Numbered from the stretch's first letter, positions 1 to 10,368 are shown. The stretch: DNA of 64,000 bases from Prosthecodimorpha staleyi (GCF_018729455.1 NZ_JAHHZF010000009.1:135878-199877), one strand, 5' to 3'. Numbers and translations: made by a program. The notes: generated from the letters alone by a model not told the origin.

Positions 1-51
1 CGCGCCGGTGATCAGCACGCTGCGGCCGCGTAGGGATTGGGATAGGTCCAT
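1..51 (-). CDS. Short-chain dehydrogenase/reductase, N-terminal fragment
   Basis: Only the first 17 codons are present; the gene runs off the left edge on the minus strand. Translation from the ATG at 51 gives MDLSQSLRGRSVLITGA. The segment RGRSVLITGA matches the first beta strand and the start of the glycine-rich TGxxxGxG nucleotide-binding loop of Rossmann-fold SDR enzymes. SDR proteins use NAD(P)H to oxidise or reduce alcohols, ketones or sugars, but substrate cannot be inferred from so little. The gene is divergent from the FtsB-like gene, with about 270 bases between the two starts in which I see no gene. Confidence 0.5.
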   Translation of the reverse strand, partial: MDLSQSLRGRSVLITGA

Positions 52-321
52 GGGGTGGGGTCTCCGCCGATTTTCTTTTCAGTCGCGAGGCTTATCTCCG
101 CGCCGCGTCCATTTTACACCGTCGCCCCGGTGGGCGGCAGCGCTCCGGACGCCGGGCTTGGCGGCCGTCTCGACGGATTTTGCGGGGCTCGTCCGCGGAC
201 CGGGCGGGTTCGCCGCCGAGAGCGGGCGGCATGCTGAATCTCTTGTTAACCCTGGGATGCTTGAATGACGGCGTCCCGGTCGGGATGCGTCCCTTGTTCC
301 AGTATAAGTTGCGTCAAATCC

Positions 322-660
322 ATGTCCACGCGTCACCGCAGGAAGTCGCTGATCCGTCCCCTTCTGCTGCCCCTGGTGGCGTTGCTGTTTTCGGCCTATT
401 TTGCCTGGCATGGCTGGCACGGCGCCTTCGGCATCGAGGCGCGGCGGGTGCTCGACACCGAGGCGGCCCGGCTGGAGACGATCAAGTCCGAGCTGAAGGC
501 CGAACGGAGCGAGATCGAGAAGCGCGTCGCATTGCTGCGCCCGCAGAGCCTGGAAAGCGATATGCTCGACGAGCGGGCCCGCAACATCCTCGGCTTCGCC
601 CAGCCCAACGAAATCGTGATCTACAAAACCGCCGCACAAGCGGCCGTTAACAAGAAATGA
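322..660 (+). CDS. FtsB/DivIC-family septum formation initiator
   Basis: A 112-residue single-pass membrane protein. Residues 1-10 are basic, about 11-30 form one hydrophobic segment (LIRPLLLPLVALLFSAYFAW), and residues 35-80 form a charged heptad-like coiled coil (ETIKSELKAERSEIEKRVAL). The C-terminal half has the RPQSLESDMLDERAR and NILGFAQPNE segments typical of alphaproteobacterial FtsB-like proteins. The family bridges FtsL and FtsQ in the divisome. I use the ATG at 322 because the upstream in-frame start at 265 would put unrelated residues before the membrane segment. A position just ahead of pdhA is common in Hyphomicrobiales. Family assignment is good; a direct test of divisome function is not possible from sequence. 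Confidence 0.8.
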   Translation: MSTRHRRKSLIRPLLLPLVALLFSAYFAWHGWHGAFGIEARRVLDTEAARLETIKSELKAERSEIEKRVALLRPQSLESDMLDERARNILGFAQPNEIVIYKTAAQAAVNKK

Positions 661-882
661 GTTGAATTGCGAAGTTTAACCGTAATTCAGTGAACACAAA
701 AATCTTCGCGGTGCAGCAATAGCTTGCGGCCGGCGCTCGCCTCCGCGCCCCCGGCTTGATCTCGGTTGCGGCTCCGCTATCCTCTCGCCCATCACGCCGC
801 GCCCGAAGACGCGGTCCGAGCCGGAGCGACCCCACGGGATCGGCCCCACAGCCGGGGCGGCCCAACGGGATGGGAGGAGAGC

Positions 883-1887
883 ATGGCCAAATCCGCCACC
901 AAGTCCAAGGTCGAAGCGGGGCCGGCGCCCTTCACGGCCGATGAGGAACTGACCGCCTACCGGATGATGCTGCTGATCCGGCGCTTCGAGGAGAAGGCCG
1001 GCCAGATGTACGGCATGGGCCTGATCGGCGGCTTCTGCCATCTCTATATCGGCCAGGAGGCCGTGGTGGTCGGCATGCAGATGGCCATGGTCGAGGGCGA
1101 CCAGACCATCACCGGCTATCGCGACCATGGCCACATGCTCGCCTGCGGAATGGAATCGCGCGGCGTCATGGCCGAGCTCACGGGGCGCCGCGGCGGCTAC
1201 TCGAAGGGCAAGGGCGGCTCGATGCACATGTTCTCCGTCGAGAAGCAGTTCTTCGGCGGGCACGGCATCGTCGGCGGGCAGGTCTCGCTCGGCACCGGCC
1301 TCGGCTTCGCCAACCGCTATCGCAAGAACGGCAAGGTCTCGGTGACCTATTTCGGCGACGGCGCGGCCAACCAGGGCCAGGTCTACGAGAGCTTCAACAT
1401 GGCGGAGCTGTGGAGCCTGCCGGTCGTCTACGTGATCGAGAACAACAAATACGCCATGGGCACCGCGGTCAGCCGCGCCTCGGCGCAGACCGACTTCTCC
1501 AAGCGCGGCGTCTCGTTCAACATTCCGGGCGAACAGGTCGACGGCATGGATGTCCGCGCCGTGCGCGAGGCCGGCGCCCGCGCCCTGGAGCATGCCCGCT
1601 CCGGCAAGGGGCCCTACATCCTCGAAATGCAGACCTACCGCTATCGCGGCCACTCCATGTCCGACCCGGCCAAGTACCGGTCGAAGGAGGAGGTCCAGAA
1701 GATGCGCACCGAGCACGACCCGATCGAGCAGGTGCGCCAGCGTCTTCTCGGCGGCGGTCTCGTCACCGAGGACGACCTCAAGAAGATCGACGCCGAAGTG
1801 CGCGACATCGTCCAGGACGCCGCCGAGTTCGCCCAGACCGATCCGGAGCCGGATGTGTCCGAGCTGTGGACCGACATCGTCAAGTGA
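883..1887 (+). CDS. pdhA: Pyruvate dehydrogenase E1 component, alpha subunit
   Basis: A 334-residue E1-alpha subunit of the pyruvate dehydrogenase complex; with PdhB it decarboxylates pyruvate on thiamine diphosphate and transfers the acetyl group to lipoyl-E2. The ThDP motif runs from GDG at about residues 158-160 to the paired Asn at 187-188 ([10 protein letters not shown]). The phosphorylation-loop region [11 protein letters not shown], conserved in the family, is present near residue 250. The start at 883 is preceded by GGGAGGAGA, and the reading frame upstream of it has no family resemblance. It is the first gene of pdhA-pdhB-pdhC and is 17 bases from pdhB. Confidence 0.97.
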   Translation: MAKSATKSKVEAGPAPFTADEELTAYRMMLLIRRFEEKAGQMYGMGLIGGFCHLYIGQEAVVVGMQMAMVEGDQTITGYRDHGHMLACGMESRGVMAELTGRRGGYSKGKGGSMHMFSVEKQFFGGHGIVGGQVSLGTGLGFANRYRKNGKVSVTYFGDGAANQGQVYESFNMAELWSLPVVYVIENNKYAMGTAVSRASAQTDFSKRGVSFNIPGEQVDGMDVRAVREAGARALEHARSGKGPYILEMQTYRYRGHSMSDPAKYRSKEEVQKMRTEHDPIEQVRQRLLGGGLVTEDDLKKIDAEVRDIVQDAAEFAQTDPEPDVSELWTDIVK

Positions 1888-1904
1888 GGGGGGAGAATTC
1901 CGAG

Positions 1905-3293
<1,389 letters not shown>

Positions 3294-3301
3294 AATCCCC
3301 C

Positions 3302-3356
3302 GCCGCGGCCGATCCGCGGCCCTCGTGACGCAACCGGCTCGCAGAGCCGGCTGCGT
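3302..3356 (+). promoter_or_regulatory. Two tandem hairpins in the pdhB-pdhC gap
   Basis: Hairpin 1 is at 3302-3320, with 7-bp arms GCCGCGG/CCGCGGC and a five-base loop. Hairpin 2 is at 3328-3356: inner 7-bp arms CCGGCTC/GAGCCGG around a GCA loop, extended by 5-bp arms ACGCA/TGCGT beyond one A-C mismatch. No T-run follows, so they are not typical intrinsic terminators. They lie within the pdh operon and could cause partial attenuation, RNA processing or 3'-end protection that sets E1:E2 ratios. This role is inference. Confidence 0.5.
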
Positions 3357-3388
3357 GCCAGCCAGAGAGAAAACCCGAGGGGGAAGCA

Positions 3389-4789
3389 ATGCCCGTGAAC
3401 ATTCTGATGCCGGCCCTGTCGCCCACGATGGAGAAGGGCAACCTCGCCAAGTGGCTGAAGAAGGAAGGCGATACGGTCAAGGCCGGCGACGTGATCGCCG
3501 AGATCGAGACCGACAAGGCGACGATGGAGGTCGAGGCGGTTGACGAAGGCCGCATCGCCAAGATCCTGATCGCCGAGGGCACGGCCGACGTGGCCGTGAA
3601 CACGCCGATCGCCATCCTGGCCGGGGAGGGCGAGGATCTCGCCGCCGCGGCGGCCGGCGGCGGCGCCAAGCCGGCCCCGGCGGCTCAACCAGCTCCCGCG
3701 GCCCCGTCGGCCGCTACGCCGGCTCCGGTCGCGGCCGCTGCCCCGACGCCCGCCGCACCTGTGGCGGCCTCGGCTCCTGCGATCGCCCCGGCCGCGGCCA
3801 CCGGCGCCAACCGCGTCTTCTCGTCGCCGCTCGCCCGCCGCATCGCCCGCGACGGCGGCATCGACATTGCGCTCGTCGCCGGCACGGGCCCGCGCGGCCG
3901 CGTCATCCAGCGCGACGTGGAGGCCGCCATCGCAGCCGGCACCGGCAAGGCCGGCTCTGCCCCGGCTGCCTCCGCCGCCGCGCCGGCCCCGGTGGCCGCA
4001 GCGGCTGCAGCCCCTGCGCCCGCGCCGAAGCCCGCCGCCGCGCCGTCGGGCCTCTCCGACGAGGCGATCCTCAAGCTGTTCGAGCCGGGCAGCTACGAAC
4101 TGGTGCCCCATGACGGCATGCGCCGGACGATCGCGCGCCGGCTGGCGGAATCGACCCAGACCATCCCGCATTTCTACCTGACGGTCGATTGCGACATCGA
4201 TGCGCTGCTGGCGCTGCGCGAGCAGATCAACGCCTCGGCCCCGGTCAAGGACGGCAAGCCGGCCTTCAAGGTCTCGGTCAACGACTTCGTCATCAAGGCG
4301 CTGGCCGTCGCCCTGCAGCGGGTGCCGACCGCCAACGTCTCCTGGACCGAGGCCGGCATGCTGCGGCACAAGGATTCCGACGTGGGCGTCGCGGTCGCCA
4401 TGCCGGGCGGGCTGATCACACCGATCATCCGCAAGGCGCAGATGAAGACCATCTCGGCGATCTCCAACGAGACCAAGGACTTCGCCGCCCGGGCCCGGTC
4501 GCGCAAGCTGCTGCCGAACGAGTATCAGGGCGGCACCACGGCGGTGTCTAATCTCGGCATGTTCGGGATGAAGCACTTCACCGCGGTGATCAACCCGCCG
4601 CACGCCACCATCCTGGCGGTCGGCGCCGGCGAGGCCCGCGCGGTGGTGCGCGGCGGCGAGGTCAAGGTCGTCCAGCAGATGACCGTGACGCTGTCCTGCG
4701 ACCATCGCGCCATCGACGGTGCGCTCGGCGCCGAACTCCTGTCCGCCTTCAAGGACTTGGTCGAGAAGCCGATGTCCATGCTTGTGTGA
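3389..4789 (+). CDS. pdhC: Pyruvate dehydrogenase E2: dihydrolipoyllysine-residue acetyltransferase
   Basis: A 466-residue E2 core protein that transfers acetyl from lipoyl to CoA. Residues 1-80 are a lipoyl domain with ETDKATME and Lys43. An Ala/Pro linker follows. Residues about 142-180 are the peripheral-subunit-binding domain ([32 protein letters not shown]) that docks E1 and E3. A second Ala/Pro linker leads to the acyltransferase domain, which ends with the catalytic DHRAIDGA motif at about residues 438-445 (His439, Asp443). Only one lipoyl domain is present here, consistent with another being carried on PdhB. The start is supported by a GAGGGGGAAGC stretch just upstream. Confidence 0.97.
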   Translation: MPVNILMPALSPTMEKGNLAKWLKKEGDTVKAGDVIAEIETDKATMEVEAVDEGRIAKILIAEGTADVAVNTPIAILAGEGEDLAAAAAGGGAKPAPAAQPAPAAPSAATPAPVAAAAPTPAAPVAASAPAIAPAAATGANRVFSSPLARRIARDGGIDIALVAGTGPRGRVIQRDVEAAIAAGTGKAGSAPAASAAAPAPVAAAAAAPAPAPKPAAAPSGLSDEAILKLFEPGSYELVPHDGMRRTIARRLAESTQTIPHFYLTVDCDIDALLALREQINASAPVKDGKPAFKVSVNDFVIKALAVALQRVPTANVSWTEAGMLRHKDSDVGVAVAMPGGLITPIIRKAQMKTISAISNETKDFAARARSRKLLPNEYQGGTTAVSNLGMFGMKHFTAVINPPHATILAVGAGEARAVVRGGEVKVVQQMTVTLSCDHRAIDGALGAELLSAFKDLVEKPMSMLV

Positions 4790-4839
4790 GTGCGCTTGTT
4801 CACGTTATGGTCTCGTGAGGCCTAACGGGAGTTGTGCCA

Positions 4840-5088
4840 ATGAGCGAAGTAACGGACGTGGTTCTGCCGGTCCTGCAGAAGATCCAGGCCGAAATTTCGT
4901 CAATGCGCGCCTCGCTGAACGAGGTGCGCGTGACGCAGGTCGAGCAGAGTGAAAAGCTGGATGACCTCTCGCGGTATTTCACTGTGATGTTCGGCTATGT
5001 CAGTCGCCATGAGATCGATGTCGACGAGATCAGGAAGCGGCTGAAGGCGGTCGAGGCGAAGCTGTCGCCGCCGCCCGCAGCCGTCTGA
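4840..5088 (+). CDS. Small coiled-coil protein of unknown function inside the pdh operon
   Basis: An 82-residue hydrophilic protein with no membrane segment. Residues 10-50 and 60-78 look helical and coiled-coil prone (IQAEISSMRASLNEVRVTQ; DEIRKRLKAVEAKL). The ATG at 4840 has AACGGGAG about nine bases upstream; a GTG two codons earlier is an alternative. It lies 50 bases after pdhC and before another small gene, both in the direction of lpdA. I do not recognise a named family. Location suggests co-transcription with pyruvate dehydrogenase, perhaps as an assembly or docking factor, but the sequence shows no direct link. Confidence 0.65.
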   Translation: MSEVTDVVLPVLQKIQAEISSMRASLNEVRVTQVEQSEKLDDLSRYFTVMFGYVSRHEIDVDEIRKRLKAVEAKLSPPPAAV

Positions 5089-5123
5089 CGGCTGATCCGG
5101 GGGATCGAGGGGGCAAGTCGACC

Positions 5124-5615
5124 ATGTCGGGGCATCCATCGGGTCGACCGCCGCTCCTCAGTCTGGTGACGCTCACGATCGCGGTCGCCTCGCTGTCGAC
5201 GGCGATCTACCAGGGATGGGTGCAGACGCGGAATCTGGAGATCATGCAGCGGGATCTGGCCCGGCGGGAACAGGTTCGAAGCTGCAAGGATGTGATCGAA
5301 ACCTATTTCGACGCGAAGCTCCGTATCGGCCTGATGGCCGACAGCGCATCCGGTTCGGTGCCCGGTCTGCCCGATCCGGCGGTGCAGGCCAGAATGGCGG
5401 TCAGCCGTTTCGGCGCGCTCGGGACCTATCTCGCCAATTTCCAGGGCGAGGAGGCACGCAGCCGCTACACGGCCCTGACCCGCGAATTGGAGCGCGTGAT
5501 GGGCCTCGCCCGGACGGCGTCGAGCCCGAGCGGGATGGAAGCCCTGTTTGAGGCCGCAGACGGCCTCTTCTACGGGATGAACGAGGACTGCGCGCGCTCG
5601 GCACGGCAGACCTGA
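5124..5615 (+). CDS. Membrane-anchored protein of unknown function
   Basis: A 163-residue protein with an N-terminal hydrophobic helix at residues 10-27 (LLSLVTLTIAVASLSTAIY) followed by a soluble mostly helical domain. The helix could be a signal anchor, placing residues 30-163 in the periplasm if the N-terminus is inside. Two cysteines (about 53 and 157) are present. It is 36 bases after the coiled-coil gene and 32 bases before lpdA, so it is probably part of the pdh transcript. No family recognised. GC content and codon use resemble the neighbours, so recent transfer is not suggested. Confidence 0.65.
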   Translation: MSGHPSGRPPLLSLVTLTIAVASLSTAIYQGWVQTRNLEIMQRDLARREQVRSCKDVIETYFDAKLRIGLMADSASGSVPGLPDPAVQARMAVSRFGALGTYLANFQGEEARSRYTALTRELERVMGLARTASSPSGMEALFEAADGLFYGMNEDCARSARQT

Positions 5616-5646
5616 CGAACAATAAGGCAAGAGGAGCGGAGGACCC

Positions 5647-7083
5647 ATGTCCCAGTATGATGTCATCGTGATCGGCGGCGGCCCCGGCGGCTACGTCGCG
5701 GCGATCCGCTCCGCCCAGCTCGGCTTGAAGACGGCCGTGGTCGAGGGCAAGCATCTCGGCGGCATCTGCCTCAACTGGGGCTGCATCCCGACCAAGGCGC
5801 TGCTGCGCTCGGCCGAAATCTACCACTACATGACTCATGCCCAGAATTACGGCCTGTCTGCGCAAGGCGTCGGCTTCGATGCGGCGGCGATCGTCAAGCG
5901 GTCGCGCGGCGTCTCCGGCCAGCTCAACATGGGCGTGACCGGGCTCCTGAAGAAGAACAAGGTCGACGTGATCTGGGGCCGCGGCTCGATCCCCGCGCCC
6001 GGCACCGTCAAGGTCGAGGCGGCGCGCGAGACCGAATACGGCAAGCCCAACCCGGCCCCGCGCGGTGCGCTCGGTGCGGGCGACTACAAGGCCAAGCACA
6101 TCATCGTCGCCACCGGCGCGCGGCCGCGCGTGCTGCCGGGCCTGGAGCCGGACGGCAAGCTGGTCTGGACCTATTTCGAGGCCATGGTGCCGCCCGCCAT
6201 GCCGAAATCCCTGCTGGTCGTCGGCTCCGGGGCGATCGGCATCGAATTCGCGAGCTTCTACCGCACCATGGGCGTCGATGTGACGGTGGTCGAGGTGATG
6301 GCCCAGGTCATGCCGGTCGAGGACGAGGAGATCGCCAAGGCCGCCCGCAAGCAGTTCGAGAAGCAGGGTCTCAAGATCCACACCGAGACCAAGGTCGTGA
6401 AGCTCGACCGCGGCGCCGACAGCGTCACCGCCACGCTCGAATTCAAGGACGGCAAGACCCAGACCCTGACCGTCGAACGGGTCATCTCCGCGGTCGGCGT
6501 GGTCGGCAATGTCGAGGGCCTCGGCCTGGAGGCGCTCGGCGTCAAGCTCGACCGCGGCACCGTGGTCACCGACGGCATCGGCCGGACGGCGGTCCCGGGC
6601 ATCTATGCGATCGGCGACGTGGCCGGCCCGCCGATGCTCGCCCACAAGGCCGAGCATGAGGGCGTCATCTGCGTCGAGGCGATCGCCGGCAAGCATGTCC
6701 ATCCGATGGACAAGGCGAAGATTCCGGGCTGCACCTATTGCCATCCGCAGGTCGCCTCGGTCGGGCTGACCGAGGCCAAGGCCAAGGCGGCCGGCTACGA
6801 GGTGAAGGTCGGGCGGTTCCCGTTCATCGGCAACGGCAAGGCGATCGCGCTCGGCGAGCCGGACGGCCTCGTCAAGACGATCTTCGACAAGAAGACCGGC
6901 CGCCTGCTTGGTGCCCATATGGTCGGCGCCGAGGTGACCGAACTGATCCAGGGCTTCGTGATCGCCATGAACCTGGAGACCACCGAGGAAGACCTGATCC
7001 ATACGGTCTTCCCGCATCCGACCCTTTCGGAGATCATGCACGAGAGTGTGCTGGATTCCGAGGGACGCGCCATCCACATCTGA
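5647..7083 (+). CDS. lpdA: Dihydrolipoyl dehydrogenase (E3)
   Basis: A 478-residue flavoprotein that reoxidises dihydrolipoamide with NAD+. FAD-binding GGGPGGYVAA is at residues 10-19. The redox disulfide is in GGICLNWGCIPTKALL with Cys41 and Cys46. The NAD-binding GSGAIGIEFASF lies near residue 197, the second FAD motif GIYAIGDVAGPPMLAHKA near 318, and the catalytic HPTLSE (His457, Glu462) near the C-terminus. Closing the pdh cluster, it supplies E3 to this complex and possibly others. The start is preceded by AAGAGGAGCGGAGG. Confidence 0.97.
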   Translation: MSQYDVIVIGGGPGGYVAAIRSAQLGLKTAVVEGKHLGGICLNWGCIPTKALLRSAEIYHYMTHAQNYGLSAQGVGFDAAAIVKRSRGVSGQLNMGVTGLLKKNKVDVIWGRGSIPAPGTVKVEAARETEYGKPNPAPRGALGAGDYKAKHIIVATGARPRVLPGLEPDGKLVWTYFEAMVPPAMPKSLLVVGSGAIGIEFASFYRTMGVDVTVVEVMAQVMPVEDEEIAKAARKQFEKQGLKIHTETKVVKLDRGADSVTATLEFKDGKTQTLTVERVISAVGVVGNVEGLGLEALGVKLDRGTVVTDGIGRTAVPGIYAIGDVAGPPMLAHKAEHEGVICVEAIAGKHVHPMDKAKIPGCTYCHPQVASVGLTEAKAKAAGYEVKVGRFPFIGNGKAIALGEPDGLVKTIFDKKTGRLLGAHMVGAEVTELIQGFVIAMNLETTEEDLIHTVFPHPTLSEIMHESVLDSEGRAIHI

Positions 7084-7118
7084 ACGCGGCCATATCTCAA
7101 CGCGGCGCCTTCGGAGCC

Positions 7119-7138
7119 GGGCCGGCGTCGGCCGGCCC
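7119..7138 (+). terminator. Hairpin after lpdA
   Basis: Perfect 8-bp arms GGGCCGGC/GCCGGCCC around a GTCG loop, 36 bases after the lpdA stop. There is no T-run, so it could be a weak terminator or a 3'-end stabiliser for the pdh transcript. Confidence 0.45.
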
Positions 7139-7171
7139 CGCGGCAGCCATCACTGGGGAGGCGGGGCAGTC

Positions 7172-7330
7172 ATGCTGCAGGCGGGCAAGTGGTGGTTCCT
7201 GTTCGCTCTTTTGGTGGCCGTTGTGGCCGCCGTGGCCTATTTCAACGAAAGCGTCCGCACTATCGTCATCGCCCTGGGCCTGATCGCGGCCGTCATCCTG
7301 CTGGCTTGGAACTGGCTGACCAACCTATGA
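7172..7330 (+). CDS. Two-helix small membrane protein
   Basis: A 52-residue protein dominated by two hydrophobic helices, residues 6-23 (WWFLFALLVAVVAAVAYF) and 29-47 (TIVIALGLIAAVILLAWNW). A GGGGAGG lies about ten bases before the ATG. It is directly followed by the GlsB-like gene. No family recognised. Its very hydrophobic composition and good start site support it being real, but a protein this short is uncertain. Confidence 0.6.
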   Translation: MLQAGKWWFLFALLVAVVAAVAYFNESVRTIVIALGLIAAVILLAWNWLTNL

Positions 7331-7337
7331 GGCAATC

Positions 7338-7586
7338 ATGGATACCCGCGCACTTCTCATCACCCTCGCCATCGGCCTCGTCGCCGGCTGGCTGGCCAGC
7401 TTCGTCGTCGGCGGCGGCAACATCCTGCGTTATCTCCTGACCGGCGTGATCGGCTCGGTGGTCGGCAGTTTCCTGTTCTCCAAGCTCGGCATCCATCTCG
7501 GCATCGGCAATGCGCTGGTCGAGCAGATCCTGGTCGCCACCGTTGGCGCGATCGTGGTGGTGTTGATCGCGCGCGCGCTGGCGTGA
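7338..7586 (+). CDS. GlsB/YeaQ/YmgE-family (transglycosylase-associated) membrane protein
   Basis: An 82-residue protein with three hydrophobic helices and glycine-rich packing motifs (IGLVAGWLASFVVGGG, GVIGSVVGSFLF). This is the pattern of the GlsB/YeaQ/YmgE stress-response membrane family; the older name transglycosylase-associated protein is not functional evidence. It is seven bases after the preceding small membrane gene and overlaps the upstream in-frame part of the next gene. Its molecular role is not established for the family. Confidence 0.8.
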   Translation: MDTRALLITLAIGLVAGWLASFVVGGGNILRYLLTGVIGSVVGSFLFSKLGIHLGIGNALVEQILVATVGAIVVVLIARALA

Positions 7587-7645
7587 TCGACTTTCCGGCC
7601 TCGCGCCGTATATGTGGATGCGAGGCCAGAACAAGGAATGTGCAC

Positions 7646-8155
7646 TTGAGTCCCGATCCAGCGTCCGCGCCGTCCGTCCAGACCCCGTCCGCCGCACGGG
7701 GGACGCCGGACCCGGCGGCGGGGCGCGAACCGCCGAAGCTGCGCTGGGGCACGCGTCTGACGCTGGCAGCCTTTGCGATCGCGGCAGCGGTGTTCATCGC
7801 CGGGCCGATCGTCTGGATCCAGTGGAACGCGCGCGACTTCTGCCCGGCCGAGATCAAGGCCAAGGGGCGGTCTGCGGGCACCGACTGGGAGGTGGCCCGC
7901 TCGGATTGCGGGGGAGAAATCGGCGTCGTCTGGCAGGTCCGGATCATTCCGACCAAGGGCGTCTCCAATCTCGCCTTCGAGGCGCGCGGCGGCGGTCCCG
8001 AGCCGGTCGGCTACGAGCAGAAAGGCTTCGAGGGGACGATCCTGCTTGCCGCCGCGCCGCCGGGGCAGACGGAGCGTTCGGTCGGGATCAAGCTCGACGA
8101 GCGCGGTCGCCCGGTCGCGCCGGTGCGCTTTTCCGGCGGCAGGCGCGCCGACTGA
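7646..8155 (+). CDS. Membrane-anchored protein of unknown function
   Basis: About 169 residues from a TTG at 7646, which has AAGGAA eight bases upstream; an ATG at 7583 would overlap the previous gene and add residues with no support. After a Pro/Ala-rich N-terminus there is one membrane helix (LTLAAFAIAAAVFIAGPIVW, about residues 36-55), then a soluble domain of about 110 residues with two cysteines (ARDFCPAEIK and ARSDCGGEIG) that could form a disulfide outside the cytoplasm. No family recognised. Confidence 0.55.
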   Translation: MSPDPASAPSVQTPSAARGTPDPAAGREPPKLRWGTRLTLAAFAIAAAVFIAGPIVWIQWNARDFCPAEIKAKGRSAGTDWEVARSDCGGEIGVVWQVRIIPTKGVSNLAFEARGGGPEPVGYEQKGFEGTILLAAAPPGQTERSVGIKLDERGRPVAPVRFSGGRRAD

Positions 8156-8405
8156 TGCGAAGGTCGGGGGCGCCATGGACAACGCGGCGCTTGCCGGGCT
8201 GTCGATCCGTCGCTACTTGCGTCGCCAAGGGGATGCAGCGTCGGCGCTGCTGCCGCGTCAGGCGGCGAATGAACAGGACGGTGGGTCGATCGATCCGGGC
8301 GGGGCTCGTCCGTGTCGTGAATGCGAGCCGCCAAGGGTTTGATGGCGTGGCCGAAATCGTCATGGGCATGGTGCCCGGAGCGATCGCCGCCACCGGGAGC
8401 AGGTC

Positions 8406-9359
8406 ATGGTCACGGTGCTCGATACCGTCGGCGGCGTGAAGCCGCGCCATCCGGAGAAGGCGCATCGGCCGGACCAGCCGATCGCCCGCAAGCCGGATTG
8501 GATTCGCGTCAAGGCGCCGGGCTCGCCGGTCTATAACGAGACCCGCGGCATCGTCCGCGAGAACAAGCTGGTCACGGTGTGCGAGGAGGCCGGCTGCCCG
8601 AATATTGGCGAGTGCTGGTCGAAGAAGCACGCCACCTTCATGATCATGGGCGACACCTGCACGCGGGCCTGCGCCTTCTGCAACGTCAAGACCGGCGTGC
8701 CGGGCGCGCTCGATGCCGGCGAGCCCGAAAGCGTCGCGATCGCGGTCGAGAAGCTCGGCCTCAGTCATGTGGTCATCACCTCGGTCGATCGCGACGATCT
8801 CGACGACGGCGGTGCCGAGCATTTCGCCCGCGTCATCGGCGCGATCCGGGCGCGCTCGCCGCGGACCACGATCGAGATCCTGACGCCGGACTTCCTGCGC
8901 AAGCCGGGCGCGCTCGAAACGGTGGTGGCGGCGAAGCCGGACGTGTTCAACCACAATCTCGAGACCGTGCCGTCGAAATACCTGAAGGTCCGCCCCGGCG
9001 CGCGCTATTTCCATTCGATCCGGCTCCTGCAGAAGGTCAAGGAACTGGATCCGGGCATGTTCACCAAGTCGGGCATCATGGTCGGACTCGGCGAGGAGCG
9101 GAACGAGGTGCTGCAGCTGATGGACGACCTGCGCTCGGCCGAGGTCGACTTCCTGACCATCGGCCAGTATCTGCAGCCGACCCGCAAGCATCACGAGGTC
9201 ATGAGCTTCGTGACGCCGGAGGCTTTCAAGGCCTACGAGACCATCGCGTATGCCAAAGGCTTCCTGATGGTGTCGTCGAGCCCGCTGACCCGGTCCTCGC
9301 ATCATGCGGGCGAGGATTTCGCCCGCCTGCGCGCGGCGCGGGCCGCGGCCGGGCGCTGA
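8406..9359 (+). CDS. lipA: Lipoyl synthase (radical SAM)
   Basis: A 317-residue radical SAM enzyme that inserts two sulfurs into octanoyl groups on lipoyl domains. The auxiliary cluster Cys residues are 59, 64 and 70 ([13 protein letters not shown]). The SAM-binding cluster CTRACAFC uses Cys85, 89 and 92. The C-terminal [15 protein letters not shown] holds the RSS serine that ligates the auxiliary [4Fe-4S]. All key residues are present. Its products are the PdhB and PdhC lipoyl domains encoded just upstream. GGGAG lies six bases before the ATG. The 250 bases before it hold no convincing gene. Confidence 0.97.
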   Translation: MVTVLDTVGGVKPRHPEKAHRPDQPIARKPDWIRVKAPGSPVYNETRGIVRENKLVTVCEEAGCPNIGECWSKKHATFMIMGDTCTRACAFCNVKTGVPGALDAGEPESVAIAVEKLGLSHVVITSVDRDDLDDGGAEHFARVIGAIRARSPRTTIEILTPDFLRKPGALETVVAAKPDVFNHNLETVPSKYLKVRPGARYFHSIRLLQKVKELDPGMFTKSGIMVGLGEERNEVLQLMDDLRSAEVDFLTIGQYLQPTRKHHEVMSFVTPEAFKAYETIAYAKGFLMVSSSPLTRSSHHAGEDFARLRAARAAAGR

Positions 9360-9380
9360 CAGGGAGCACGGCGGGAGGCG

Positions 9381-9833
9381 ATGCCCAAGTTCGAGACCCG
9401 GCACAAGGTGAGGCATGCGGCGGCCGACATGTTCGCGCTGGTCGCCGATGTCGAGGCCTATCCGAAATTCGTGCCGCTCTGCGAGGCGCTGAAAGTGCGC
9501 GGCCGGCAGTCGCGTCCGGACGGCAGCAGCGTCCTGATCGCCGACATGACCGTCTCCTACAAGGTCTTCCGGGAGACCTTCACCAGCCGGGTCACGCTGA
9601 TCCCGGCCGAGAACCGGATCCTGGTCGAATATCTCGACGGCCCCTTCCGGCAGATGGAAAACCGCTGGACCTTTGCGCCGCTGACCGAGAAGGCCTGCGA
9701 GGTCGGCTTCTTCATCGCCTACGAGTTCAAGAGCCGCACGCTCGGAGCCTTGATGGGGGCCGTCTTCGAACGCGCCTTCCACAAGTTTGCCGGTGCCTTC
9801 GAGAGCCGCGCCGACGAGGTCTACGGTGTCTGA
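9381..9833 (+). CDS. RatA/Coq10-type START-like polyketide cyclase family protein
   Basis: A 150-residue protein of the SRPBCC/START superfamily, type RatA in bacteria and Coq10 in mitochondria. Diagnostic segments are ADMFALVADVEAYPKFVPLC near residues 16-35 and the helix ending in AFHKFAGAFESRADEVYG. Coq10 proteins bind ubiquinone-like lipids; the toxin name RatA rests on E. coli data and may not apply here. The gene follows lipA by 21 bases, a conserved pairing in Hyphomicrobiales. Its stop overlaps the GTG start of the acetyltransferase gene. Confidence 0.85.
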   Translation: MPKFETRHKVRHAAADMFALVADVEAYPKFVPLCEALKVRGRQSRPDGSSVLIADMTVSYKVFRETFTSRVTLIPAENRILVEYLDGPFRQMENRWTFAPLTEKACEVGFFIAYEFKSRTLGALMGAVFERAFHKFAGAFESRADEVYGV

Positions 9834-10284
9834 ATCACATCCGGATTCGGCCGATGCGGTGCGCATCGCCATCCGTCCGGCCGAGGACGGCGACGTGGCG
9901 GCGGTGATCGACCTCTGGCACCGCGCCGGTCTCTACCGGCCCTGGAACCCGCCCGAACGCGACATCGCCTTTGCGCGCCGCTCGCCGCATTGCGCGCTGC
10001 TGGTCGCAGATGTCGACGGGCGGCCGGTCGTCGCCAGCGTCATGGTCGGCGAGGACGGCCACCGCGGTTGGGTCTACTATCTGGCGGTCGATCCTTCGGG
10101 GCAGGGGCGGGGGTTCGGCCGGCGCATGATGGCGGCGGCCGAAGCGTGGCTGCGGGCGCGCGGCATCTGGAAGGTGCAACTGCTCGTCCGGCGCGAGAAC
10201 GGGGCCGTTCGCGGATTCTATGATGCGCTGGGCTTCGAGACCGGCGACGTGGTCATGATGCAGAAATGGCTGGAGCCGCACTGA
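9826..10284 (+). CDS. GNAT-family N-acetyltransferase, YpeA-like
   Basis: A 152-residue GNAT enzyme that would transfer acetyl from acetyl-CoA to an amine. Fold landmarks are the N-terminal IRPAEDGDVAAVIDLW, the beta4 strand VYYLAVDP, the acetyl-CoA pyrophosphate loop SGQGRGFGRRMM, and the C-terminal ENGAVRGFYDALGFE. Overall it resembles the YpeA subgroup. I use the GTG at 9826, overlapping the end of the RatA-like gene by eight bases, with GACGAGG upstream. The substrate is unknown. Confidence 0.8.
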   Translation: MSESHPDSADAVRIAIRPAEDGDVAAVIDLWHRAGLYRPWNPPERDIAFARRSPHCALLVADVDGRPVVASVMVGEDGHRGWVYYLAVDPSGQGRGFGRRMMAAAEAWLRARGIWKVQLLVRRENGAVRGFYDALGFETGDVVMMQKWLEPH

Positions 10285-10306
10285 GCCGAAAGGTCCGGGG
10301 CGGTCG

Positions 10307-10326
10307 CCGCACCTGCGCGGGTGCGG
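10307..10326. terminator. Hairpin between convergent genes
   Basis: Arms CCGCACC/GGTGCGG (7 bp) with a six-base loop, 22 bases after the acetyltransferase stop and 43 bases from the end of the convergent M23 peptidase gene. No T-run. A candidate bidirectional terminator. Confidence 0.4.
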
Positions 10327-10368
10327 GCCGGAACGGATCCCCGTCCGCAGGCCCGTCGGCCGGGTTCG

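Noticed and set aside
8156-8405. Possible small gene or RNA ahead of lipA
   Set aside because: Short frames on both strands lack start sites and family resemblance, and no cloverleaf or other fold was evident on reading.
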